Source: BP-464 sp045805505 (lineage in GTDB: Bacteria; Actinomycetota; Thermoleophilia; Solirubrobacterales; Solirubrobacteraceae). From it: a DNA stretch of 64,000 nucleotides. Position 1 is the stretch's first letter. Each line of letters opens with the position of its first letter. The stretch covers positions 41,922 through 105,921 of the forward strand of contig JBJMLA010000088.1 in NCBI GenBank assembly GCA_045805505.1, in the 5' to 3' direction. Below are positions 41,073-48,651 of the stretch, in pieces. A model generated the notes under the pieces. The model did no database searches. It was not told where the DNA came from and saw only the letters and a program-made list of their open reading frames with translations. The position numbers were made by a program, and so were the translations under genes.

Positions 41073-41639
41073 TCAGGGTGTGTCGTTCCAGCGCCAGATG
41101 ACGCGGATCTCGCGCTCGAAGCCGAGGACGGAGAGGCCGCCGGTGGAGAGGGCGAGGCGGCCGCCGCCGTCGGGGGACAGCTCGATCCAGCGGGCGGCGA
41201 GCATGCGCAGGAGGTGGCCGTGGGCGAAGATCGCGACGTCGCCCTCGGCCGCGACGAGGTCGGCGACGAGGATGTCGCAGCGCGCCGCGACGTCCTCGGG
41301 CGTCTCGCCGTCCGGGCAGCCGTCGCGCCACAGGTACCAGTCGGGCCGGGTCTCGCGGATCTCGACCGTCGTGATGCCCTCGTAGGCGCCGTAGTCCCAC
41401 TCGAGCAACTCGTCGCGGAGCACCGCGCGGTCGCCCAGCCCGACGAGCTCGCAGGTCTCGCGGGCTCGGGACAGGGGAGAGGTCCACACCGCCGCGAACT
41501 CCCGGCCGGCCAGGGGCTCGCGCAGATCGCGCGCCGCCGTGCGCCCGTCGTCGGTCAGGGGCACGTCGGTGCGGCCGGTGTGGCGCTTGGTCTTCGACCA
41601 CTCCGTCTCGGCGTGGCGGAGGAGCCACGCTTCGTTCAC
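41073..41639 (-). CDS. Histidine phosphatase family protein (phosphoglycerate mutase-like)
   Basis: A 188-residue phosphatase with the catalytic LLRHAETEW loop (His near 9), Arg and Glu in SPLSRARET and ELLEWDYGAYEG, and the second His in IFAHGHLLR. Family members remove phosphate from phosphosugars or phosphorylated metabolites. It is the last gene of the long glucose/pentose phosphate operon, starting at GTG 41639 with 4 bp overlap with the receiver-SnoaL gene, so a sugar-phosphate substrate is plausible but unproven. Confidence 0.86.
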   Translation of the reverse strand: MNEAWLLRHAETEWSKTKRHTGRTDVPLTDDGRTAARDLREPLAGREFAAVWTSPLSRARETCELVGLGDRAVLRDELLEWDYGAYEGITTVEIRETRPDWYLWRDGCPDGETPEDVAARCDILVADLVAAEGDVAIFAHGHLLRMLAARWIELSPDGGGRLALSTGGLSVLGFEREIRVIWRWNDTP

Positions 41640-42484
41640 GTGAAGACGAGGCGGCGCGGGCGCCGGGTGAAGCGGCGGGCCTGGGCGAAGACCCAGCCCG
41701 CGCCCAGGCCGAAGTCGCGCTCCGCGGTCGGGGTCACGCCAGGCGTCAGGCCCGCGGCCTCGCGGCCGGCCGACCAGCTGGTGAACGCGCGGATCGAGCG
41801 GATCTTGCCGTCGCGCACACGCAGCACCCACGCCACCGGGAAGCGCTCGCGGATCTCGTCGCGCTGCATCTCGGCGGTGGCCTCGATGACGACCGTGTCG
41901 TGCAGCCCGAGCATCTTGATGGCCCGGGCGCTGCCGCGCTCCTCCTCGGCGATCGCCGCCACGTGGGCCTTCATCGCGTCGAGGCCGACGATCGTGCTCG
42001 CGGCGCTGAGCAGGCGGAACTCCGCGTCGGCGGCGAACGTCGCCCACGAGCGCTCGTGCTCGCCGGCCCACCAGGCATGGAACATCTCCTCGGCCACGTC
42101 GAGTGGATCGGCCGAGCCCGCGCTCAGCGCGGCGTCGAGCAGGTCCGGAAGCGTCAGGGCGTCGCGCGGCTTCTCGATGAAGCCGTCGCCGCCGAGCGTG
42201 ACCCAGTGCTCCTCCCAGGCGCTGCGCCACGAGGTGGTCAGCGCGATGATCTTGGCGTCAGGCAGCGCGGCGCGCAGCTGGGGCAGCGCCTCGATCCCAC
42301 CCATGCCGGGCATGTTGACGTCGAGCAGCACGACGTCGGGTTGCAGCCCCGGCGCGAGGTCGAGGGCCTCGCGGCCGTCGGAGGCCTCGCCGACCATCTC
42401 ATAGCCCGCTCCGGCCTGCGTGAGGACCACCCTCACGAGGCTGCGGTAGTTCGGCTCGTCGTCGCAGTGGAACACCCGGGGCAT
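41636..42484 (-). CDS. Receiver domain fused to SnoaL/NTF2-like domain
   Basis: A 282-residue protein. Residues 1-125 form a receiver (FHCDDEPNYR, phospho-acceptor Asp in VVLLDVNMPGMGG, ending DGFIEKPRD). Residues about 130-240 form an NTF2/SnoaL-like domain (VAEEMFHAWWAGEHERSW, VGLDAMKAHVAAIAEE, AWVLRVRDGKIRSIRAF). A basic tail follows (RRFTRRPRRLVFT). NTF2-like domains bind small ligands or make oligomers, so the receiver may gate ligand binding. It sits between pgl and the phosphatase in the glucose operon, 9 bp after pgl. I know of no well-described regulator with this architecture; no HTH is seen. Confidence 0.78.
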   Translation of the reverse strand: MPRVFHCDDEPNYRSLVRVVLTQAGAGYEMVGEASDGREALDLAPGLQPDVVLLDVNMPGMGGIEALPQLRAALPDAKIIALTTSWRSAWEEHWVTLGGDGFIEKPRDALTLPDLLDAALSAGSADPLDVAEEMFHAWWAGEHERSWATFAADAEFRLLSAASTIVGLDAMKAHVAAIAEEERGSARAIKMLGLHDTVVIEATAEMQRDEIRERFPVAWVLRVRDGKIRSIRAFTSWSAGREAAGLTPGVTPTAERDFGLGAGWVFAQARRFTRRPRRLVFT

Positions 42485-42493
42485 GTGCGCCGC

Positions 42494-43234
42494 TCAGCTT
42501 GCCGCAGAACTCCCGACGCCACCATCCCCAGAACTGGGGAAAACGGCCTCGTCGGCGACGAGATCGAGCTCGTCGCGCCGCAGCAGCGACGCCGGCCGCT
42601 CGGCCGACGGTTCGCCCAGGACCCGCGCCAGGATGTCGCGCTTGTCGGAGCCCACGACGTGCAGCACACGGCAACGCGCCGCGTTCAGGCAGGCCAGCGA
42701 CAGCGAGATCCGCTCGGGCGGCGGCTTCGGCGAATCCGCGACGCCGACCGTGGCCCAGCCGGTGACCCGCAGCGCCTCGTGGCCGGGGAACAGCGACGCG
42801 GTGTGCCCATCGGGCCCCATGCCCAGGTGGCAGACGTCGAGGATCGGGATGCCGGCCTCGTCGAGCTCGAGGTGCTCGGCGAGCTCCGCGCCATAAGCCT
42901 TCGCACCCGCGTCCGGGCCCAGCTCGCCGCGCATGCGGTGCACGCGCTCGGCCGCGATGCCGGCGCCCGCGATCAGCGTCTCGCTCGCCAGCCGGAAGTT
43001 CGATTCGTCGTCCTCGGGCGGCACGCAGCGCTCGTCGCCGAACCACAGATGGACGCCGCTCCAGTCCGGAAGCAGCGCCGGGAGCTGCTCGTAGACCGGT
43101 CGCGGCGTCGAGCCGCCGTTGAGCGCCAGGTGCGCCGCACCGCGCTCGGCCAGTGCCGCGCGCAGCCGGCCCGCGAGGACCTCCGCGCAGGCGGTCGCGG
43201 TCGCGGCCGGGTCGGGGCGCACGACGACGTTCAT
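42494..43234 (-). CDS. pgl: 6-phosphogluconolactonase
   Basis: A 246-residue DevB-type lactonase, which hydrolyses 6-phosphogluconolactone to 6-phosphogluconate, step two of the oxidative pentose phosphate pathway. Signatures are LNGGSTPRPVYEQL, WFGDERCVPPEDDESN and HLGMGPDGHTASLFPG. Its ATG at 43234 overlaps the GH15 stop by 4 bp. It works on the direct product of Zwf, encoded three genes upstream in the same transcript. Confidence 0.95.
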   Translation of the reverse strand: MNVVVRPDPAATATACAEVLAGRLRAALAERGAAHLALNGGSTPRPVYEQLPALLPDWSGVHLWFGDERCVPPEDDESNFRLASETLIAGAGIAAERVHRMRGELGPDAGAKAYGAELAEHLELDEAGIPILDVCHLGMGPDGHTASLFPGHEALRVTGWATVGVADSPKPPPERISLSLACLNAARCRVLHVVGSDKRDILARVLGEPSAERPASLLRRDELDLVADEAVFPSSGDGGVGSSAAS

Positions 43235-45144
43235 GCCCCGCCCTCCTGCCGGCTGGCGTCGAGCGGCTGTGTCGCGAGCATCAGGTCGTGGTCGGCGCGG
43301 ATGACGTGCATGACCGCGTTGATCAGCGCGAGGTGCGTGAAGGCCTGCGGGAAGTTGCCCAGGTGCCGGCCCGACTTCGGGTCGATCTCCTCGGCATAGA
43401 GGTACAGCGGCGACGCGTAGGAGAGCATCTTCTCGCACAGCTCGCGGGCCTTGCGCGTCTCGCCGATCTCGCTGAGCGCGGAGACCATCCAGAACGAGCA
43501 GATGGCGAACGTGCCCTCGTCACCGGTGAACCCGTCGTCGGTCTCGTGAACCTTGTAGCGGCAGACGAGCCCGTCGACGGTGAGCTGCTGCTCGATGGCC
43601 AGCACGGTGTCCCTGACGCGCTGGTCGTCGGCGGGCAGGAAGCGCAGCAGCGGCATCAGCAGCAGCGACGCGTCGAGCGTCTCGCTGTCGTAGTGCTGCG
43701 TGAAGACGCCGTTCTTGTCGACGCCGTTCTTGCACACGTCGGCATGGATCTCGTCGGCCGCGTCCTGCCAGCGCTGCTCGTTCTCGGAGTCCTCGCGCAG
43801 GCGGGCCAGCCGCGCCCCGCGGTCGCAGGCGACCCAGCAGAAGATCTTCGAGGACGTGAAGTGCCGCGGTTCGCCGCGCACCTCCCAGATGCCGCGGTCG
43901 GGCTCGCGCCAGCGCTCGATCGCGCACTCCACGGAGCGCACCACGATCGGCCACACCGCCTCGGGCAGGTTGTCGCGCGACTTGGTGTGCAGGTAGATCG
44001 AGTCGAGCAGCGCGCCCCAGACATCGTGCTGCTGCTGGTCCCATGCGCCGTTGCCGATGCGCACCGGCTTGGCGCCCTCGTAGCCGCTGAGGTGGTCGAG
44101 GGTGTGCTCGGTCAGCTCGAGCTCGCCCCCGATGCCGTACATCACCTGCAGCTCCTCGTCCCCGGACGCCACGTCCTGGATGAAGTAGAAGAAGTCGTTG
44201 GCCTCCCAGTCGAAGCCCAGCGTGTAGAGCCCCCACAGCATGAACGTGGAGTCGCGGATCCACGAGTAGCGGTAGTCCCAGTTGCGCTCGCCCTGCGGCG
44301 TCTCGGGCAGCGACGTGGTGGCCGCCGCGCACATCGCTCCGGTCGGTGCGTAGGTCAGCCCCTTGAGCGTCAGGGCGCTGCGCTGCAGCTGGGTGCGCCA
44401 CGGGTGGTCGGGGAAGTCGCCGTGCGAAAGCCACTCGTGCCAGTAGTCGGCGGTCCGCACCAGGGACTGGTAGGCGTCGTCGTAGGTCTCTGGGCCGCCG
44501 TGCTCGGACCACGACAGCGCGACGAACGCGAGGTCACCGTCGCGCATCGTCGTCCGCGCCTTGGCCCGCGAGCCCTCGAAGCCCAGTCGCAGATCGGTGG
44601 TCAGCGTCAGCTCGAGGTCGAAGTCCTCGGCCCGGGCGATCGCCTTGTGGTAGCCGTCGCCGTCGTACTCCCACGTGACGTGCTTGCGCCCGTAGTCGAG
44701 GACCGGCTCGCAGTCGAGGTTGATCTCGACCGATCCGTTGACGCAGCGCAGCGTGCGCAGCAGCACGTGGTCGGCGTCGTAGTCGGTGGGCGAGCGGCGG
44801 TGGGTGTGCGAGCGCTCGTCCTCGTGATGCCACGGGCCGATCAGCAGCACGTCGCGGACGATGACCCAGCCGGTGCGCGTGCCCCAGGTGGTCTCGATGA
44901 CCATCGTGCCGGGCAGGTAGCGCCGGCCCGCCGGCACCATCTGGTCGGCGGGACCGACGCGGAAGCCGCCCGCGTCGCGGTCGAGCATCGCGCCGAAGAT
45001 CGACGGGCCGTCCATCCGCGGCAGGCACATCCACTCGACGTTGCCGCTCGGGGCGACGAGCGCGGTGACCTCGGTGTCGGAGATGAAGGCGTAGTCCGCG
45101 ATGGGCGGAAACGCGCTGCCACCCAGCGGGACGTCGCCGACCAT
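43231..45144 (-). CDS. GH15 glucoamylase/trehalase-like glycoside hydrolase
   Basis: A 637-residue cytoplasmic GH15 protein (no signal peptide). The N-terminal beta-sandwich (about 1-230: YAFISDTEVTALV, PRMDGPSIFGAMLD) is followed by an (alpha/alpha)6 barrel with ERNWDYRYSWIRDSTFMLW and the catalytic glutamates in GIWEVRGEPRHFTSSK and YAEEIDPKSG. Actinobacterial members of this type can be glucoamylases or trehalases, and sequence alone does not decide. Position in the glucose operon, next to pgl and opcA, suggests it supplies free glucose to the kinase encoded at the head of the operon. ATG 45144 is preferred over in-frame upstream codons. Confidence 0.9.
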   Translation of the reverse strand: MVGDVPLGGSAFPPIADYAFISDTEVTALVAPSGNVEWMCLPRMDGPSIFGAMLDRDAGGFRVGPADQMVPAGRRYLPGTMVIETTWGTRTGWVIVRDVLLIGPWHHEDERSHTHRRSPTDYDADHVLLRTLRCVNGSVEINLDCEPVLDYGRKHVTWEYDGDGYHKAIARAEDFDLELTLTTDLRLGFEGSRAKARTTMRDGDLAFVALSWSEHGGPETYDDAYQSLVRTADYWHEWLSHGDFPDHPWRTQLQRSALTLKGLTYAPTGAMCAAATTSLPETPQGERNWDYRYSWIRDSTFMLWGLYTLGFDWEANDFFYFIQDVASGDEELQVMYGIGGELELTEHTLDHLSGYEGAKPVRIGNGAWDQQQHDVWGALLDSIYLHTKSRDNLPEAVWPIVVRSVECAIERWREPDRGIWEVRGEPRHFTSSKIFCWVACDRGARLARLREDSENEQRWQDAADEIHADVCKNGVDKNGVFTQHYDSETLDASLLLMPLLRFLPADDQRVRDTVLAIEQQLTVDGLVCRYKVHETDDGFTGDEGTFAICSFWMVSALSEIGETRKARELCEKMLSYASPLYLYAEEIDPKSGRHLGNFPQAFTHLALINAVMHVIRADHDLMLATQPLDASRQEGGA

Positions 45145-45149
45145 CTGCC

Positions 45150-46223
45150 TCAAGAGAGCTCCAGGGCCTTGGCGAGCGCCGGCTTGTAGGTGGGGTCGCG
45201 CAGCAGCGCCTGACGGATGCCCTCGCCGAGGATGCCGGGCTCGCCGCGGGACGCGCCGAGGATGGTCCACTCGCGCTCGACGCCGCGCGAGTGTCGGTAG
45301 TGGGCGGCGAGCCCGCCCGGCCCGCGGTCGAGCTTGAGCCAGCGCCCGCCCGCGGTCTCGAGCTCCACCGACGCCAGCCCGCGCGTCGACTGCTCGGGGG
45401 CGGACTCGAGCCGCAGCTCGATGTCCTGGCGGCGCGCGTGCGCTTTGCCGACGAGCGCGTCGCTCGTCTTGTGCAGCGGCGACGGCTCCCAGCCCAGGCG
45501 CGAGGCCAGCCAGCCGACGAGCAGCAGCGCGGCGGCCCCCGACTCGGGATGGTGGCGGATGGTCAGCGCGCTGATCTTGGCCAGCTCGGGCTGCAGCGGC
45601 GCGGGATCGAACGTGGCGGCGATGCGCTCGCGCCAGGGCGTCGAGCGCAGCCAGGCGAGGTCGACGACGTAGGCGTCGTCGGACAGGGCGCGGGCCCGCC
45701 CGAGCGCCTCGGTGACGTCGGGCTCGTCGACCGAGTCGAGCAGCACGACCTGGACGAGGTTGAGCAGCGCGTCGACGGCGTCGTGATGGCCGTGGGGCGA
45801 CCACAGCACCGTGGCGAGATCGGTGACGACGAGCGGGTCGATGACGGAGTCGAGGTGGGCGAGGTGGCGCTCGCCGCAGTGGATGATCACGTTCTCGAAG
45901 CTCAGGGCCATCTCGCCGGGATGGGCCTCGTCGACGTCGGCGACGAACTTGACCTGGGCGTCGAGCGTCGTGCGCCCGGGCTCGACGGCGCAGACGATCG
46001 TGCGCGACGGGTGGTAGCGCCCGACGCGCGCGAGCCGGTTGGCGACCTCGCCGCTCCAGTCGGCGTCGACGATCACCACGAGGTTGAGCACGCGCGCGGG
46101 CACGAAGTGCACGCTGTCGGCGTAGCGCTCGGCCAGCAGCTTGCGCAGCGCCGCCTCGATCGCCGCGGGCGTCGTGTCCTGCTCGCTCCAGACGGCGTCT
46201 GTGCGGCTCAGATCGCCCTCCAC
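45150..46223 (-). CDS. opcA: Glucose-6-phosphate dehydrogenase assembly protein OpcA
   Basis: A 357-residue partner of Zwf, found in actinobacteria and cyanobacteria, needed for active Zwf oligomers. It has RVLNLVVIVDADWSGEVANR, HPSRTIVCAVEPG, and HLDSVIDPLVVTDLATVLW near the middle, all typical of the family. GTG 46223 is chosen; it overlaps the end of zwf by 16 bp, which indicates coupled translation. The C-terminal third is more divergent than usual. Its tight link with zwf, gnd and tal-pgi matches the gene order known in other actinobacteria. Confidence 0.92.
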   Translation of the reverse strand: MEGDLSRTDAVWSEQDTTPAAIEAALRKLLAERYADSVHFVPARVLNLVVIVDADWSGEVANRLARVGRYHPSRTIVCAVEPGRTTLDAQVKFVADVDEAHPGEMALSFENVIIHCGERHLAHLDSVIDPLVVTDLATVLWSPHGHHDAVDALLNLVQVVLLDSVDEPDVTEALGRARALSDDAYVVDLAWLRSTPWRERIAATFDPAPLQPELAKISALTIRHHPESGAAALLLVGWLASRLGWEPSPLHKTSDALVGKAHARRQDIELRLESAPEQSTRGLASVELETAGGRWLKLDRGPGGLAAHYRHSRGVEREWTILGASRGEPGILGEGIRQALLRDPTYKPALAKALELS

Positions 46224-47722
46224 TGATCCGCGCCGAGTGTGAGGTCCTCGGCCGGGTCGGGCCCCTGGCTGCCCGCCTCGTACTGCGGCAGCGGCCCGGG
46301 CGTGGACTCCCACTTCTGCACGATCGGATCGCAGATGCGCCACTGCGCCTCGACCTCGTCGTTGCGGGTGAAGAGCGTCGCGTCGCCGCGCATGGCGTCC
46401 ATGATCAGCCGCTCGTAGGCCTCGGGCGACTGCGACAGGAACGCGGTGCCGTAGAGGAACTCCATGTTTACCGGCCGGATGCGCATCCGCGTCCCCGGGA
46501 TCTTCGCGCCGAGCGACAGCGACACGCCCTCGTTGGGCTGCAGCGTGAGGATCAGCTGGTTGGGCTTGACGCCGACCGAGCCCTCCTGCTTGAACGCGAG
46601 GTGGGGGACGGGCTTGAGCGTGACGGCGATCTCGGTGACCTTGCGGGCCAGCCGCTTGCCGGTCCGCAGGTAGAACGGGACGCCGGCCCAGCGCCAGTTC
46701 TGGACCTCCAGGCGGATCGCCGCGTAGGTCTCGGTGTTGGAGCCCTCGGGCACGCCTTCCTCCTCGAGGTAGCCCTTGACGTCCTCGCCACCCGCGGTGC
46801 CCGCGGCGTACTGCGCGCGCACCGCGATGCGGTCGACGTCCTCCTCGGTGGGGGCGCGGATCGAGTGCAGCACCTTGACCTTCTCGTTGCGCACCTCGTC
46901 GGCGGTGAAGGCGACCGGCGGCTCCATCGCCACGTGGCACAGCAGCTGGAGCATGTGGTTCTGGACGAGGTCGCGCAGCGCGCCCGCGTTGTCGTAGTAG
47001 CCCGCGCGCGTGCCGATCCCGATGTCCTCGGACGCGGTGATCTGCACGTTGTCGATGTAGTTGCGGTTCCACACGGGCTCGAACAGCCCGTTGGCGAACC
47101 GGAACGCCATCATGTTCTGGACGGTCTCCTTGCCCAGGTAGTGGTCGATGCGGAAGACCTGGCGCTCCTCGAAGACGCCGAGGACGATCTCGTTGAGCTC
47201 CTTGGCCTCGGCCAGCGTCGTCCCGAACGGCTTCTCGATGATGCAGCGGACCTCCGCATCTGCGTGGTCGTCGAGTCCCGCGTCGCCGAGGTTCTGCACG
47301 ATGACCGGGAAGAACTCCGGCGCGGTCGACAGGTAGAAGGCGCGGTTGAGCGCCTGACCGGCCTCCTCGTCGAACTCGTCGAGCGCCTTGCCGAGCCGCT
47401 CGTAGACCGAGGCGTCGTCGAACGTGCCCGACACGTAGCGCACCCGCGCGAGCAGGGCCTTGAGGACGTCCTCGTCGGGCGTGCGCCGCGTGAACTCGCG
47501 GATCGCGTCCTCGGCGACCTTGCGGTAGTCCTCGTCGGGCATGTCGCTGCGCGAGGAGGCGATCAGGTTGAAACGCTCGGGCAGCGCGCCCTCGTGGGCG
47601 AGGTTGTAGAGCGCGGGCAGGAGCTTGCGCTTGGCGAGATCGCCCGTGCCGCCGAAGATCGTCAGCGTGGTGGGGTGGACCGGGAGGCGCTCGAGGCCCT
47701 CGGTCAGCGGGTTCTCCGTCAA
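46208..47722 (-). CDS. zwf: Glucose-6-phosphate 1-dehydrogenase
   Basis: A 504-residue enzyme that oxidises glucose-6-phosphate to 6-phosphogluconolactone with NADP or NAD. It has the nucleotide loop IFGGTGDLAKRKLLPALYNL, the substrate site RIDHYLGKE (His active site) and EKPFG, and FRFANGLFEPVWNR. Its ATG overlaps the gnd stop by 4 bp. It is the entry point of the oxidative pentose phosphate pathway and works with OpcA, which is encoded immediately downstream. Confidence 0.97.
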   Translation of the reverse strand: MTENPLTEGLERLPVHPTTLTIFGGTGDLAKRKLLPALYNLAHEGALPERFNLIASSRSDMPDEDYRKVAEDAIREFTRRTPDEDVLKALLARVRYVSGTFDDASVYERLGKALDEFDEEAGQALNRAFYLSTAPEFFPVIVQNLGDAGLDDHADAEVRCIIEKPFGTTLAEAKELNEIVLGVFEERQVFRIDHYLGKETVQNMMAFRFANGLFEPVWNRNYIDNVQITASEDIGIGTRAGYYDNAGALRDLVQNHMLQLLCHVAMEPPVAFTADEVRNEKVKVLHSIRAPTEEDVDRIAVRAQYAAGTAGGEDVKGYLEEEGVPEGSNTETYAAIRLEVQNWRWAGVPFYLRTGKRLARKVTEIAVTLKPVPHLAFKQEGSVGVKPNQLILTLQPNEGVSLSLGAKIPGTRMRIRPVNMEFLYGTAFLSQSPEAYERLIMDAMRGDATLFTRNDEVEAQWRICDPIVQKWESTPGPLPQYEAGSQGPDPAEDLTLGADQWRAI

Positions 47723-48651
47723 CCGTCGGCCCGCTTCTGTGTCGCGTGGCCGCCGAACTGCGCCCGGAGCGCGGCGAGCATCTTGCCGGTGAACGCCCCG
47801 TTGTCGCGCGAGTAGAACCGGGCGTAGAGCGACGCGCTGAGCACCGGCATCGGCACGTCCTTGGCCATCCCGTCCTCGAGCGTCCAGCGGCCCTCGCCGG
47901 AGTCGGCGGTGTAGGGGTCGAGCTCGGCGAGGTCGTTGCCCTCCTGCTCGAAGGCCAGCGCCGCGAGCTCACACAGCCACGAGCGGACGACCGAGCCCTG
48001 CATCCACAGGTGGGCGATCTTGGCCTTGTCGAGGTCGAAGTCGGACTTGTCGAACAGGTCGAAGCCCTCGGCGTAGGCCTGCATCATCCCGTACTCGATC
48101 CCGTTGTGGACCATCTTCACGTAGTGGCCCGAGCCCGTCGGGCCCATGTGCCCCCAGCCCGGCCCGTGCTCCTCGGTCGACGGCGGCGCGAGCACGTCGA
48201 GGACCGGCGAGAGGCGCTTGATCGCCTTGTTGGGCCCGCCGACCATCATGCAGTAGCCCACCTCGAGGCCCCACACGCCGCCGCTCGTCCCGACGTCGAC
48301 GTAGTGGATCCCGGACTTCTTGAGCGCCTTCGCGCGCTCGACGTCGTCGGCCCACTTGGAGTTGCCGCCGTCGATGATCATGTCGTCGCGGTCGAGGAGC
48401 TTGGCGAGCTGGTCGACGGTCGACTGCGTGGCCTCGCCGGCCGGCACCATGATCCACACCATCCGCGGCGCGTCGAGCTTCTTGACGAGGTCGCGGAGGT
48501 TCTTCGCGGAGACCGCGCCGGCCTTCTCGGCCTTCTTGACCGCCTTCTCGTCGAAGTCGAACGCGACGACCTCGTGGTCGGAGTCGCGCTTGATGCGGGC
48601 GACCATGTTGCCGCCCATCTTGCCGAGCCCGACGAAGCCGATCTGGCTCAT
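47719..48651 (-). CDS. gnd: 6-phosphogluconate dehydrogenase, decarboxylating (short YqeC type)
   Basis: A 310-residue member of the short 6PGDH group (YqeC/GndA-like), often NAD-preferring, in contrast to the 470-residue NADP form. It has GFVGLGKMGGNM, IDGGNSKWADD, VGTSGGVWGLEVGYCMMVGG and HGPGWGHMGPTGSGHYVKMVHN, split here as GPTGSGHYVKMVHNGIEYG (catalytic Lys). It decarboxylates 6-phosphogluconate to ribulose-5-phosphate. The start directly abuts the tal-pgi stop (TAGATG), so it is in the same transcript. Confidence 0.95.
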   Translation of the reverse strand: MSQIGFVGLGKMGGNMVARIKRDSDHEVVAFDFDEKAVKKAEKAGAVSAKNLRDLVKKLDAPRMVWIMVPAGEATQSTVDQLAKLLDRDDMIIDGGNSKWADDVERAKALKKSGIHYVDVGTSGGVWGLEVGYCMMVGGPNKAIKRLSPVLDVLAPPSTEEHGPGWGHMGPTGSGHYVKMVHNGIEYGMMQAYAEGFDLFDKSDFDLDKAKIAHLWMQGSVVRSWLCELAALAFEQEGNDLAELDPYTADSGEGRWTLEDGMAKDVPMPVLSASLYARFYSRDNGAFTGKMLAALRAQFGGHATQKRADG

